Shown here piece after piece: positions 23,408 through 31,828 of a DNA stretch of 64,000 nt. The notes below the pieces were generated by a model that made no database searches, had not been told where the DNA came from, and was given only the letters and a program-made list of their open reading frames with translations. The position numbers and the translations under genes are program-made. Every line of letters starts with the position of its first letter. Within the stretch, counting starts at the first letter, position 1. Origin of the DNA: Halomonas urmiana (GTDB lineage: Bacteria > Pseudomonadota > Gammaproteobacteria > Pseudomonadales > Halomonadaceae). The stretch spans positions 1 to 64,000 of the forward strand of contig NZ_VBUI01000016.1 of assembly GCF_005780185.1 (NCBI RefSeq), in the 5' to 3' direction.

Positions 23408-24802
23408 ATGCGAAAGGTCTCAGGACTGCTGTTAGCCACCGAGCGTCGTGCCATCGCCGGGCTGGCCGGGCTCTATGCCACGCGCATGCTCGGGCTGTTC
23501 ATGGTGCTGCCAGTGCTCGCCCTGTATGCCGACGACCTGGCGGGCGCCACGCCGCTGCTGGTCGGCCTGGCGCTGGGCATCTACGGCCTCACCCAGGCGG
23601 TGCTGCAGATCCCCTTCGGGCTGCTCTCCGACCGCCTCGGGCGCAAGCCGGTGATCGCCGGTGGCCTCGTGCTGTTCATGCTCGGCAGCCTGGTGGCCGC
23701 CCAGGCCGACTCCATCGGTGCGGTGATCCTGGGGCGTTGCCTGCAGGGCAGCGGCGCCGTGGCCGCGGCCATCATGGCGCTGCTCGCTGACCAGACCCGC
23801 GAGCAGGTGCGCACCGCCGCCATGGCCACCATCGGGCTCTCCATCGGCGTGGCCTTCGCCGTGGCCATGGTGCTGGGGCCCTGGCTCGCCGCGGATCATG
23901 GCCTCGCCGGCGTCTTCTGGTTCACCGCCGCCCTGGCGCTGCTGGGGCTCGGCGTGCTGTGGAAGCTGGTACCGCCGGCACCGCGCCGCGTGCGCCACCG
24001 CGACGTGGGCATGGACCGCGAGCAGCTGCGGGGCATCCTGGCGCGCAGCGACCTGTGGCGCATGGATTTCTCGATCTTCGCCCTGCACTTGGTGCTGATG
24101 GCGATCTTCGTCGCCGTGCCCTTTCGGCTGGTGGAGGCGGGGATCGCCGTCGAGCAGCACGGCCTGACCTATCTCGGCGTCATGCTGCTGGCCTTCGTGG
24201 CCATGGTGCCGCTGGTGATCGTCGCCGAGAAGCAGCGCCGCATGAAGACCATGTGCCTCTCCGCGATCACCGGCATCACCCTGAGCCTGTTCGGCCTGGC
24301 GGGCCTGGGCGAGGGGAGCTGGGCACTGTTCGGCTGGCTGCTGCTGTTCTTCATCGCCTTCAATCTGCTCGAGGCCACGCTGCCCTCGATGCTCAGCAAG
24401 CTCGCCCCGGCCGGTGCCAAGGGCACCGCCATGGGCGTCTACTCCACCAGCCAGTTCCTGGGCGCCTTCCTCGGCGGCGTGCTGGGCGGCTGGCTCGCCC
24501 AGCAGTGGGGGCTCTCCGCGGTCTTCATCGGCTGCGGTTTGCTGGGCCTCGCCTGGCTGGCGGCGATGGCCGGCATGGTGCCCCCTCGGCATCTCTCCAG
24601 CGAGGTGGTGGCGCTGGACGACCATGAGCAGGACGATGCCCTGGACACCCTGATGGCGCGTTTCGCCGACGTGGCCGGGGTGGAGGATGTGCTGGTCGTT
24701 CCCGAGGAGCGCCTGGCCTACCTGAAGGTGGACCGGCAGCGCCTCGACGAGCAGGCCCTGGCGCGCCTCACCGGTTCCGGCAATCCCCACAGCGGCGCCT
24801 GA
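23408..24802 (+). CDS. YajR-like MFS transporter
   Basis: A 464-residue major facilitator protein with about twelve hydrophobic segments. Motif A ([11 protein letters not shown], residues 71-81) sits between segments 2 and 3. After the last segment comes a soluble tail of some 60 residues ([20 protein letters not shown] and on) that fits the ferredoxin-like YAM domain of E. coli YajR, a proton-driven exporter of unclear substrate. The ATG at [10 protein letters not shown] is favoured over one 17 codons earlier. The order uvrA-MFS-ssb is widely conserved in Pseudomonas and relatives. Confidence 0.88.
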   Translation: MRKVSGLLLATERRAIAGLAGLYATRMLGLFMVLPVLALYADDLAGATPLLVGLALGIYGLTQAVLQIPFGLLSDRLGRKPVIAGGLVLFMLGSLVAAQADSIGAVILGRCLQGSGAVAAAIMALLADQTREQVRTAAMATIGLSIGVAFAVAMVLGPWLAADHGLAGVFWFTAALALLGLGVLWKLVPPAPRRVRHRDVGMDREQLRGILARSDLWRMDFSIFALHLVLMAIFVAVPFRLVEAGIAVEQHGLTYLGVMLLAFVAMVPLVIVAEKQRRMKTMCLSAITGITLSLFGLAGLGEGSWALFGWLLLFFIAFNLLEATLPSMLSKLAPAGAKGTAMGVYSTSQFLGAFLGGVLGGWLAQQWGLSAVFIGCGLLGLAWLAAMAGMVPPRHLSSEVVALDDHEQDDALDTLMARFADVAGVEDVLVVPEERLAYLKVDRQRLDEQALARLTGSGNPHSGA

Positions 24803-24882
24803 GCCGCGTATGATCCGGAGAGGGCGCCCTGGGTGCCACTCGATCGCCGTATAACGCATTTCATGACAGCAAGGAGTTCCCC

Positions 24883-25485
24883 ATGGCCCGTGGCATCAAC
24901 AAGGTCATCCTCATCGGCAACCTCGGCCAGGACCCGGAGGTGCGCTTCACGCCCTCCGGCACCGCCGTTGCCAACCTTAACCTGGCCACCACGGACACCT
25001 GGATGGACCGCCAGAGCGGCCAGCGCCAGGAGCGCACCGAGTGGCACCGGATCGTGCTGTTCAACAAGACCGCCGAGATCGCCCAGCAGTACCTCAAGAA
25101 GGGCTCCAAGGTCTACATCGAGGGCCGCCTGCAGACTCGCAAGTGGCAGGACCAGAACGGCCAGGACAAGTACAGCACCGAGATCGTCGCCAACGACATG
25201 CAGATGCTCGATGGTCGCGGCGACGGCGGCGGTCAGCAGGGTGGCGGCCGGCCCCCGCAGGGTGGCCAGTATGGCGGCCAGCCCCCGCAGCAGGGCGGCA
25301 ACTTCGGCGGCGGCCAGCAGCCGCCTCAGCAGGGCGGCCAGTACGGTGGCGGTCAGCCACAGCGTCCGGCCCCGCAGCCGGCACCGCAGCCGGCACCGCC
25401 TCAGCAGGGTGGCCAGCAGGGCGGCAACTACGGCGCCCCGGATCCGGGCAGCTTCGATGATTTCGACGACGAGATCCCTTTTTGA
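24883..25485 (+). CDS. ssb: Single-stranded DNA-binding protein
   Basis: The 200-residue SSB has an N-terminal OB fold (about residues 1-110, starting [19 protein letters not shown]), then a disordered linker of about 75 residues rich in Gly, Gln and Pro, and the acidic tip DFDDEIPF that binds RecQ, PriA, RecO and others. The linker is built of repeated QQGG/PPQ units, which are prone to length change. ATG follows AGGAG. Confidence 0.98.
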   Translation: MARGINKVILIGNLGQDPEVRFTPSGTAVANLNLATTDTWMDRQSGQRQERTEWHRIVLFNKTAEIAQQYLKKGSKVYIEGRLQTRKWQDQNGQDKYSTEIVANDMQMLDGRGDGGGQQGGGRPPQGGQYGGQPPQQGGNFGGGQQPPQQGGQYGGGQPQRPAPQPAPQPAPPQQGGQQGGNYGAPDPGSFDDFDDEIPF

Positions 25486-25509
25486 TCGAGCGTTAGCCGA
25501 GGAGATGCC

Positions 25510-26385
25510 GTGAAGCTGCTGATTCTGGAGGCCGGGCACTGCCTGAGCCTGGCGATGGCCCGCGAGGCCAACCGGCGCAGCGATACCGAGCTCACCATCG
25601 AGCCGGCGCTGCAGACCACGCCGGCGCGGCTCGAGACGCTGCGCCCGGATGCGCTGGTGATCCCGCCGCTGTCCCGACCGCTCAGCGCCGAGCCGGCTGC
25701 CGTCACGGCCCACGCCGAGGCGGTCGAGGCCTGCATGGAGACCTGTCGCGAGGCGGAGATCCCGCTGGTGTGGTGCGTCTCCGACCAGCTCTACGAGGAT
25801 GGCTTCGACGTCCCCATCGACGAGCATGTGATTCCCGAGCCCCGGGACGACGGCCTGCGGCGGCTGGTGCGCACCGGTGATCGGATCCGCGCCGAGCTGC
25901 CGCACCATCTCATCGTGCGCCTGGGGCCGCTGTTCGCCCTGGAAGGCAGCCACGCCTGGCTGAGCGAGCTGCTCGATACCTTCATCGAGGGCGGCGAGGT
26001 GCGCGCGGAATCCGATATGATCTTCTGCCCGACCTCGGCAGATGCCGTGGCCATGGCACTGATCGGCATGCTCCAGCAGCAGCACTGCGGCGCCGATGCC
26101 TGGGGCAGTTATCACCTGGCCGGCACCGAGCCGGTGAGCGCCTACACCTTCGTCTCGATGGTGCGCACCCAGCTCGACACGCGCCTGGAGGGCCGCGGCG
26201 AGCGGGTCGCCCTGGGCAATGCCAAGGCGCTCAAGCACCACCACGACCAGCCGCTGCGTCGGGTGCTGAACTGCCGACGGGTGCTGGACGTGTTCGGCGT
26301 CCACCAGAAGCCCTGGCGGCTGGAGGTCGGTCGCATGCTCGATGCCTGGTGCCTGGTCAGGGCCGAGGAGTCGGCGCCGCAATGA
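25510..26385 (+). CDS. Degenerate RmlD-like (sugar-nucleotide reductase family) protein
   Basis: This 291-residue protein has the overall course of the dTDP-4-dehydrorhamnose reductase family: a short N-terminal beta strand, a SDQLYEDG segment (like STDYVFDG, near residue 91), PHHLIVRLGPLF, and a late SYHLAGTEPVSAYTF matching the family's YHLAGSG region. However, the N-terminal glycine-rich NAD(P) motif is reduced to EAGHCLS (residues 7-13), and the YxxxK catalytic pair is missing where expected (DGLRR, 114-118). It may be a non-catalytic scaffold or ligand-binding protein. GTG start after GAGGAG. Its stop overlaps the acyltransferase start (ATGA), so the two are probably co-translated. Confidence 0.75.
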   Translation: MKLLILEAGHCLSLAMAREANRRSDTELTIEPALQTTPARLETLRPDALVIPPLSRPLSAEPAAVTAHAEAVEACMETCREAEIPLVWCVSDQLYEDGFDVPIDEHVIPEPRDDGLRRLVRTGDRIRAELPHHLIVRLGPLFALEGSHAWLSELLDTFIEGGEVRAESDMIFCPTSADAVAMALIGMLQQQHCGADAWGSYHLAGTEPVSAYTFVSMVRTQLDTRLEGRGERVALGNAKALKHHHDQPLRRVLNCRRVLDVFGVHQKPWRLEVGRMLDAWCLVRAEESAPQ

Positions 26386-27137
26386 ACGTGATCCGCAGCC
26401 TGATCTTCTACGTCGGCTATGTCCTGGCCATGCTGGTCTGCGGGGTGCTCTTCCTGCCTCCGGCCCCCTTCCTGCCGCTGCACTCCCGCTATCGGCTGCT
26501 CAACCTCTACAACCACTTCATCATCGCCTGGTTCCGCCTGGTCTGCGGCGTGCGCTACGACTTCCGCGGCTTTGAGCGCCTGCCGGACGGCCCCTGCGTG
26601 ATCCTCTCCAACCATCAGTCCGAGTGGGAGACGGTCTACCTGCAGCTGCTCCATCCGCCGGTCTGCACGGTACTCAAGCGCGAGCTCCTGAACATCCCGA
26701 TCTTCGGCTGGGCGCTGCGGCTGCTCCACCCCATCGCCCTGGACCGCTCGAAGCCGGCCCGGGCCATGAAACAGGTGCTCACTCAGGGCAAGGCGCGCCT
26801 CGAGGCGGGGCTCTCGGTGCTGATCTTCCCCGAGGGCACTCGGGTCTCCCCGGGGCAGCGTGTGCGCTACAACAAGAGCGGCGCGGTGATCGCCTGTCGT
26901 GCCGGGATGCCGGTGGTGCCGGTCGCCCATAACGCCGGCGAACGCTGGCCGGGGCGCCACTGGGTCAAGAAGCCGGGACGCCTGTCGCTGGAGGTCGGTC
27001 CGCCGATCGAGACGGAGGGGCGTACGGCGGAGGAGGTGATGGCGGAAGCCGAAGCGTGGATCGAGGCACGCCTGGCGGAGATCTCCGAGGTGCCGCGGCC
27101 CGAGGCGGCGGCCGCGCCGGTGAAGCGCCCGGCCTGA
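26382..27137 (+). CDS. 1-acyl-sn-glycerol-3-phosphate acyltransferase family protein
   Basis: A 251-residue membrane-associated PlsC-type acyltransferase, which would transfer an acyl chain to lysophosphatidic acid in phospholipid synthesis. Motif I reads NHQSEWET (77-84), that is H-x4-E, a variant of the usual H-x4-D that is also found in other proteobacterial family members (HQSxWET). Motif III FPEGTR is intact. Two hydrophobic segments precede motif I. The ATG overlaps the preceding gene by 4 bases. The C-terminal tail (PRPEAAAAPVKRPA) is low complexity. It could equally be a second PlsC paralogue with a specialised substrate. Confidence 0.88.
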   Translation: MNVIRSLIFYVGYVLAMLVCGVLFLPPAPFLPLHSRYRLLNLYNHFIIAWFRLVCGVRYDFRGFERLPDGPCVILSNHQSEWETVYLQLLHPPVCTVLKRELLNIPIFGWALRLLHPIALDRSKPARAMKQVLTQGKARLEAGLSVLIFPEGTRVSPGQRVRYNKSGAVIACRAGMPVVPVAHNAGERWPGRHWVKKPGRLSLEVGPPIETEGRTAEEVMAEAEAWIEARLAEISEVPRPEAAAAPVKRPA

Positions 27138-27162
27138 GGCAGCACCTTTCACCATCGTTGGC

Positions 27163-27200
27163 AACGCAAGAAGGCGCCCCGAGGGGCGCCTTCTTGCGTT
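27163..27200. terminator. Bidirectional terminator between the acyltransferase gene and fabB
   Basis: A perfect 18-bp inverted repeat (AACGCAAGAAGGCGCCCC and its complement) with a 2-base centre, lying between two convergent genes. T-tracts are short on both sides (TTCTTGCGTT). Confidence 0.8.
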
Positions 27201-27247
27201 CTTACATCGATCGAGGTGACGCGCTGGATGAGTCGCTGAACTTAAGC

Positions 27248-28465
27248 TCAGTCCTTGAACTTCTCCAGCACCAGGCAGGCGTTGGTGCCGCCGAAGCCGA
27301 AGCTGTTGGACAGCACGCGATCGACCGTCACGCCATCGCGGCGCTCGGTGACGATGTCGAAGCCGGCCGCCTGCTCGTCGAGGTGCTCGATGTTGGCCGA
27401 GGCGGTGATGAAGTCGTTCTCCATCATCAGCAGCGAGTAGATCGCTTCCTGCACGCCGGTGGCGCCCAGCGAGTGACCGGTCAGCGACTTGGTCGAGCTC
27501 ATCGCCGGGGTGCGATCGCCGAACACCTCACGAATCGCCTTCAGCTCGGCGACATCGCCCACCGGGGTGGAGGTGCCGTGAGTGTTGACGTAGTCGATAT
27601 CGCCGTCGACCGTGGCGATGGCCTGGCGCATGCAGCGGGCCGCGCCCTCGCCGGACGGAGCGACCATGTCGTAGCCGTCCGAGGTGGCGCCATAGCCGAC
27701 CACTTCGGCATAGATCTTGGCGCCGCGCGCCTGGGCATGCTCCAGGTCCTCGAGCACCAGCATGCCGCCGCCGCCGGCGATGACGAAGCCGTCGCGGGCC
27801 TGGTCATAGGGGCGCGAGGCCTTGTCCGGCGTCTCGTTGTAGTGGGTCGAGAGCGCGCCCATGGCATCGAACAGGCACGACAGGGTCCAGTGCTCTTCCT
27901 CGCCGCCGCCGGCGAACACCACGTCCTGCTTGCCTAGCTGGATCTGCTCGACCGCACTGCCGATGCAGTGGGCCGAGGTGGCGCAGGCCGAGGAGATCGA
28001 GTAGTTGACGCCCTTGATCTTGAACGGCGTCGCCAAGCAGGCCGAGACGGTGCTGCCCATGGTGCGGGTGACCCGATAGGGACCCACGCGGCGCAGCCCC
28101 TTCTCGCGCATGACGTCGGCGGCCTCGACCTGGTTGGCGCTGGACGCGCCGCCGGAGCCGGCGATCAGGCCGGTGCGCTCATGGGAGACTTGCTCCGGCA
28201 TGAGGCCGGCATCCTCGATGGCCTGGGCCATGGAGATGTAGGCGTAGGCGGCGGCATCGCCCATGAAGCGGAGCAGCTTGCGGTCGATCAGGGCGTCCAG
28301 GTCGATGTCGACGCTGCCCGCCACCTGGCTGCGGAAGCCGCGTTCGGCGTACTCTTCCTTGAAGCGAATGCCCGAGCGCCCGTTCCTGAGCGCCTCCAGA
28401 ACCTGTTGTGCATCGTTGCCCAGGCAGGACACGATGCCCAGGCCGGTGACTACCACTCGTCGCAT
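27248..28465 (-). CDS. fabB: 3-oxoacyl-ACP synthase I (KAS I)
   Basis: The 405-residue FabB elongates acyl-ACP and is needed for unsaturated fatty acid synthesis. The catalytic triad is intact: Cys-161 in [10 protein letters not shown], a His in [12 protein letters not shown] and a His in [11 protein letters not shown]. It starts [18 protein letters not shown]. It lies 13 bases after fabA on the same strand, the usual fabAB operon. Confidence 0.97.
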   Translation of the reverse strand: MRRVVVTGLGIVSCLGNDAQQVLEALRNGRSGIRFKEEYAERGFRSQVAGSVDIDLDALIDRKLLRFMGDAAAYAYISMAQAIEDAGLMPEQVSHERTGLIAGSGGASSANQVEAADVMREKGLRRVGPYRVTRTMGSTVSACLATPFKIKGVNYSISSACATSAHCIGSAVEQIQLGKQDVVFAGGGEEEHWTLSCLFDAMGALSTHYNETPDKASRPYDQARDGFVIAGGGGMLVLEDLEHAQARGAKIYAEVVGYGATSDGYDMVAPSGEGAARCMRQAIATVDGDIDYVNTHGTSTPVGDVAELKAIREVFGDRTPAMSSTKSLTGHSLGATGVQEAIYSLLMMENDFITASANIEHLDEQAAGFDIVTERRDGVTVDRVLSNSFGFGGTNACLVLEKFKD

Positions 28466-28478
28466 GGGAGCCTCCTGT

Positions 28479-28994
28479 TCAGAAATTCGCGGTGGAGGTG
28501 AATAGGCCGACGCGGAGGTCGTTGGCCTGATAGATGTCGCGGCCGTCGACGGACACGGTGCCGTCGGCGAGGCCCAGGATCAGGCGCCGGGTGATGATGC
28601 GCTTGATGTTGATGCGGTAGGTGACCTTCTCGGCCTCGGGCAGGATCTGGCCGGAGAACTTGACCTCACCACAGCCCAGGGCGCGGCCGCGGCCGGGGTG
28701 GCCGAGCCAGCCCAGGTAGAAGCCGACCAGCTGCCACATGGCGTCCAGCCCCAGGCAGCCGGGCATCACCGGGTCGCCTGGGAAGTGACAGTCGAAGAAC
28801 CACAGGTCGGGGCGGATATCCAGCTCGGCGATCAACTCGCCCTTGCCGTGATCCCCACCTTCCTCGTGGATGTGCATGATGCGATCGAGCATCAGCATGT
28901 TGGGGGCCGGCAATTGCGCATTGCCCGGACCGAACAGCTCGCCGCGCGAGCAGGCCAGCAGTTCTTCGCGATCAAAGGAGTGTTGCTTGGTCAC
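28479..28994 (-). CDS. fabA: 3-hydroxydecanoyl-ACP dehydratase/isomerase
   Basis: A 171-residue FabA that dehydrates 3-hydroxydecanoyl-ACP and isomerises the product, creating the cis double bond of unsaturated fatty acids. Catalytic His-70 ([10 protein letters not shown]) and Asp-84 ([10 protein letters not shown]) are at their classical positions. The start codon is GTG ([13 protein letters not shown]). It is first in the fabAB operon. A FadR or FabR site was looked for upstream but none could be claimed. Confidence 0.97.
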   Translation of the reverse strand: MTKQHSFDREELLACSRGELFGPGNAQLPAPNMLMLDRIMHIHEEGGDHGKGELIAELDIRPDLWFFDCHFPGDPVMPGCLGLDAMWQLVGFYLGWLGHPGRGRALGCGEVKFSGQILPEAEKVTYRINIKRIITRRLILGLADGTVSVDGRDIYQANDLRVGLFTSTANF

Positions 28995-29131
28995 TGAATC
29001 GTTCCGAGTGTCGGGATTATTGTCTGCCGAAAGCGGCCTGAGGCCGCCGGGCGGCTGTGCCTAGTCTACTGTCCACACTCGACGAATGCACGCCGAGCGG
29101 GTCGCCATGCCACCCCGGGGCCGAGGCGGCA

Positions 29132-29242
29132 TCCATCGACGAGGGGCTCGGCCTGGAGATCGTGGCAGAGGGAGTGGAGACCGAGGTGCAGGGCTTCTTC
29201 TATGCCAGGCCCCAGCCGGCGGCGCGGCTGGAGGCCGAGTGG
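29132..29242 (+). pseudogene. Remnant of an EAL (c-di-GMP phosphodiesterase) domain
   Basis: The + frame here translates to SIDEGLGLEIVAEGVETEVQ followed by GFFYARPQPAARLEAEW. This matches the C-terminal end of EAL domains, where LGLxVVAEGVETxEQ is followed by about 13 residues and then QGYLFxRPLPAxxLE. The intervening residues are deleted in frame, and no upstream EAL part exists, since fabA lies just beyond. Codon use is normal for the genome, so the decay is recent or the original gene was native. The rest of 28995-29256 shows nothing else. I consider this a broken fragment rather than a small functional protein. Confidence 0.75.
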
Positions 29243-29256
29243 GGCAGGCCCAGTCC

Positions 29257-29787
29257 TCAGCGGGGGCGTCCCTCGAGGGCCGGCGCGTGGCCGAGGCGAC
29301 GGCTTAGCGCCAGGCAGATCAGCGCCCAGGCCATCGCCTCGACGGGCAGCAGCCAGGGCGCCAGCTCGACTCCGGCGAGTCGGGCACCGGCGAAGTAGGA
29401 GAGCGGGCCGCTGGTGGCGCCGCCGAGTGCGGCGAGCCTGGGGAGCGACCAGAGCCAGGCCAGCGAGTGGTGGATCAGGGTCGCGAACAGCGGCCAGAGC
29501 AGCCATAGCCACGGCGGCATGCCGGCGATGGAGAGCGTGCCGTCGGGGAACGCGAAACCGCCGGCGAGCGCCAGGGGGCCGTCGACCGCGAGCCCCAGGA
29601 CGGCGAAGGCCGCCAGCCAGCGCCACTCCCCGGGGCGACCCAGCCAGGTGAGGTGCAGGGTGACGATCAGCGCCACGACCAGCCCCCCGATCAGCGAGCC
29701 GCCCAGCACACAGGCGAACCAGCCCGCCTGGAAGGCGGCCAGGTTGCAGAGCAGCCGGGCGGCGCCGTCGGGCACGCCGAGCCTCAC
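29257..29787 (-). CDS. DUF2878 family membrane protein
   Basis: A 176-residue, very hydrophobic protein with about five or six membrane segments (for example GSLIGGLVVALIVTLHLTW and PWLWLLWPLFATLIHHSLAW). It fits the DUF2878 family, whose members are found beside CFA-synthase-like, DUF1365 and FAD oxidoreductase genes. The start is a GTG overlapping the previous stop (GTGA), giving VRLGVPDGAARLLCNLAAFQ. It is last in the ten-gene cluster. No catalytic motif is evident. Confidence 0.8.
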   Translation of the reverse strand: MRLGVPDGAARLLCNLAAFQAGWFACVLGGSLIGGLVVALIVTLHLTWLGRPGEWRWLAAFAVLGLAVDGPLALAGGFAFPDGTLSIAGMPPWLWLLWPLFATLIHHSLAWLWSLPRLAALGGATSGPLSYFAGARLAGVELAPWLLPVEAMAWALICLALSRRLGHAPALEGRPR

Positions 29788-31052
29788 AGGTCCCCCGTCA
29801 GCGGCGCCGGTCGGGCGCCGGGCTTGGCCAGCAGCAGCTGGCAGGTGCCGATGGTGCGCTCCATGAAGCCACCCTCGCAGTAGCAGAGGTAGTAGCGCCA
29901 CATGCGGATGAAGTGCTCGTCGTAGCCGAGCTTGCGCACGGTCTCCAGGCTCGCCTCGAAACGGTGGCGCCACTCGCGCAGGGTGCGGGCGTAGTGCAGG
30001 CCGATCTCGTCCAGGTCGATCAGGTTGAGCGAGGTGTGGCGGGCCACGCCGTCGAGGATGGCACGGTGCGACGGCAGGAAGCCCCCGGGGAAGATGTAGC
30101 GCTTGATGAAGTCCATCTCGTGCTTGGCCGCCTCGTAGCGCTGGTCGCGGATGGTGATCGCCTGCAGCATTACCTGGCCGTCGTCGGTGAGCAGCCGGTC
30201 CAGCGTCGCCAGGTAGGTGCCGAGGTACTGGTGACCTACCGCCTCGATCATTTCCACCGAGATCAGCCGGTCGAAGCGCCCCTCGAGCTTGCGATAGTCC
30301 TGTTGCAGCAGCGTGATGCGATCGCCGAGCCCCTCCTCCTCGATGCGCTTTGCCGTGAAGGCGTGCTGCTCCGCGGAGATGGTGGTGGTGGTGATGCGAC
30401 AGCCGCGGGTCTTCGCCGCATGGATGGCGAGACCGCCCCAGCCGGTGCCGATCTCCAGCAGGTGGTGGTGGGGCTGGACGTCGAGCTTCTCCAGCATCAG
30501 GTCGAGCTTGTGGGTCGAGGCCTTCTCCAGGCTCGCCTCGGCGTGAGGGAAGACCGCGCTCGAGTACATGCGGTGCTCGCGGTCGAGGAAGGTGGAGAAG
30601 AGCGCGTTGCCGATGTCGTAGTGGGCGGCGATGTTGCGCCGCGAACCACTCAGGCTGTTGCGCTGCAGGCGGTAGAGGCCGCCCAGCAGCCAGCGGCCGA
30701 GGCGCGCGGTGCCGTTCTCCATCTCGCCGTTGACCCGCTCGAGGTTGGCGGCGAACAGCCTCACCAGGGCCACCGGGTCATCGGCGTCCCAGTCGCCGTC
30801 CATGTAGGCCTCGGCGGCGCCCACGGTGCCACCCAGCGCCAGGCGCTTCCAGGCCCGGTGGTGGCGCACCACCAGGGTGATGTGCAGTGGCCCTCCCTGG
30901 CCCAGGCGATGACGCTGGTGGCCGTCGATCAGGGTGATGTTACCGCCCTCCAGGCGGTCGAGCTGGGCCATCACCCGTGGCTTGAGCCAGCGAGTCAGGC
31001 GATCGCCCTCGGCGGCCAGAGGGTGGGCGGTGGCGGAGCGAAGCGTGTTCAC
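29784..31052 (-). CDS. Cyclopropane-fatty-acid-synthase family methyltransferase, divergent active site
   Basis: This 422-residue protein has the full CFA synthase course: N-terminal lipid-binding part, HYDIGNALF (144-152), the SAM-binding loop LEIGTGWGG (199-207) and FPGGFLPS. It would methylate the double bond of a phospholipid acyl chain using SAM. Two residues of the E. coli Cfa active site appear changed: the YSCAYW-type cysteine is Ser-165 (MYSSAVF), and the FEHVG histidine is Ala-271 (MIEAVG). These normally help bind bicarbonate. The protein may therefore make a different product, such as a methylated or furan-type fatty acid, as reported for a related gene in the Rhodobacter singlet-oxygen response. 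It overlaps DUF2878 and DUF1365 genes by 4 bases. Confidence 0.9.
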   Translation of the reverse strand: MNTLRSATAHPLAAEGDRLTRWLKPRVMAQLDRLEGGNITLIDGHQRHRLGQGGPLHITLVVRHHRAWKRLALGGTVGAAEAYMDGDWDADDPVALVRLFAANLERVNGEMENGTARLGRWLLGGLYRLQRNSLSGSRRNIAAHYDIGNALFSTFLDREHRMYSSAVFPHAEASLEKASTHKLDLMLEKLDVQPHHHLLEIGTGWGGLAIHAAKTRGCRITTTTISAEQHAFTAKRIEEEGLGDRITLLQQDYRKLEGRFDRLISVEMIEAVGHQYLGTYLATLDRLLTDDGQVMLQAITIRDQRYEAAKHEMDFIKRYIFPGGFLPSHRAILDGVARHTSLNLIDLDEIGLHYARTLREWRHRFEASLETVRKLGYDEHFIRMWRYYLCYCEGGFMERTIGTCQLLLAKPGARPAPLTGDL

Positions 31053-31828
31053 GACGAGCTCTCCTCACGGGACGGGGGGTCTTGTCCGGGGTGGTCATGG
31101 ACCGGGAAGCGCTTGAGCCACAGCCGCAGCGCCTCGAAGTGGATGCCGGCCAGCGTCTTCAGGCTCATCCAGGGCTGGCGCGCCAGGGTGGCGAGCAGCA
31201 CGCCACGGGTCGCCGGGCGACCCTCGAGGGTCAGGGTGGCGTCGAAGTGGCGCTGGCCCTCCTTCCAGTTCTCCATGTGCATCGACAGCGACTCGCCGGG
31301 GGTATCGAAGCGCCAGCGGTAGGTCATGTCCATGGGATTGAAGGGCGAGACGTGCATGGCCTTGTCGAACTCGGCGGTGTGGCCATGGTGCCGGGGTGCC
31401 ACGGCGCAGGCGTAGCGGGTCCGCTCTCCCCAGGGGGTGTTGCTCACCTCGCCGAGCAGGGCCCGCAACTCGCCGCGGGCATCGAAGGCGTAGTAGAACG
31501 AGACCGGATTGAAGCCGAGTCCCAGGGTGCGCAGCTGGGTCAGCACGCAGATGCGACCGTCCGGGGCGCTGCCGAGCTGGCGTTCGAACTCCTCGCGCAC
31601 GGCCTGCTTGAGGGGACGGTCGTGGGGGCCGAGGTAGTCCTCACGGCGAAAGCGTGCCAGGGCCGGTCGCCGCGCGCTGAAGGCGGGCACGCCGTCGAAC
31701 AACTCGGGCAGTTCGTCCAGGTCGAGCCAGGCCATCCACAGGTCGTAGCGGAAGGCGTGGGGACGGGGCAGGAAGCGGCGATGGCGCAGGCTGCCCCGGT
31801 AGATCCGCGAGTGCGGCGTTCGCCTCAT
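31049..31828 (-). CDS. DUF1365 family protein
   Basis: A 259-residue protein with the DUF1365 pattern: HSRIYRGSLRHRRFLPRPHA at the N-terminus, LGLGFNPVSFYYAFDARGEL in the centre and AEFDKAMHVSPFNPMDMTYR after it. The biochemical role is unknown; the family co-occurs with CFA-like and amine-oxidase-like genes, which suggests a role in modifying membrane acyl chains. Translation overlaps both neighbours by 4 bases. Confidence 0.9.
   Translation of the reverse strand: MRRTPHSRIYRGSLRHRRFLPRPHAFRYDLWMAWLDLDELPELFDGVPAFSARRPALARFRREDYLGPHDRPLKQAVREEFERQLGSAPDGRICVLTQLRTLGLGFNPVSFYYAFDARGELRALLGEVSNTPWGERTRYACAVAPRHHGHTAEFDKAMHVSPFNPMDMTYRWRFDTPGESLSMHMENWKEGQRHFDATLTLEGRPATRGVLLATLARQPWMSLKTLAGIHFEALRLWLKRFPVHDHPGQDPPSREESSS

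Noticed and set aside
28995..29130. A FadR or FabR operator before fabA
   Set aside because: No convincing match to either consensus was found, and the -10/-35 boxes there are too weak to place.
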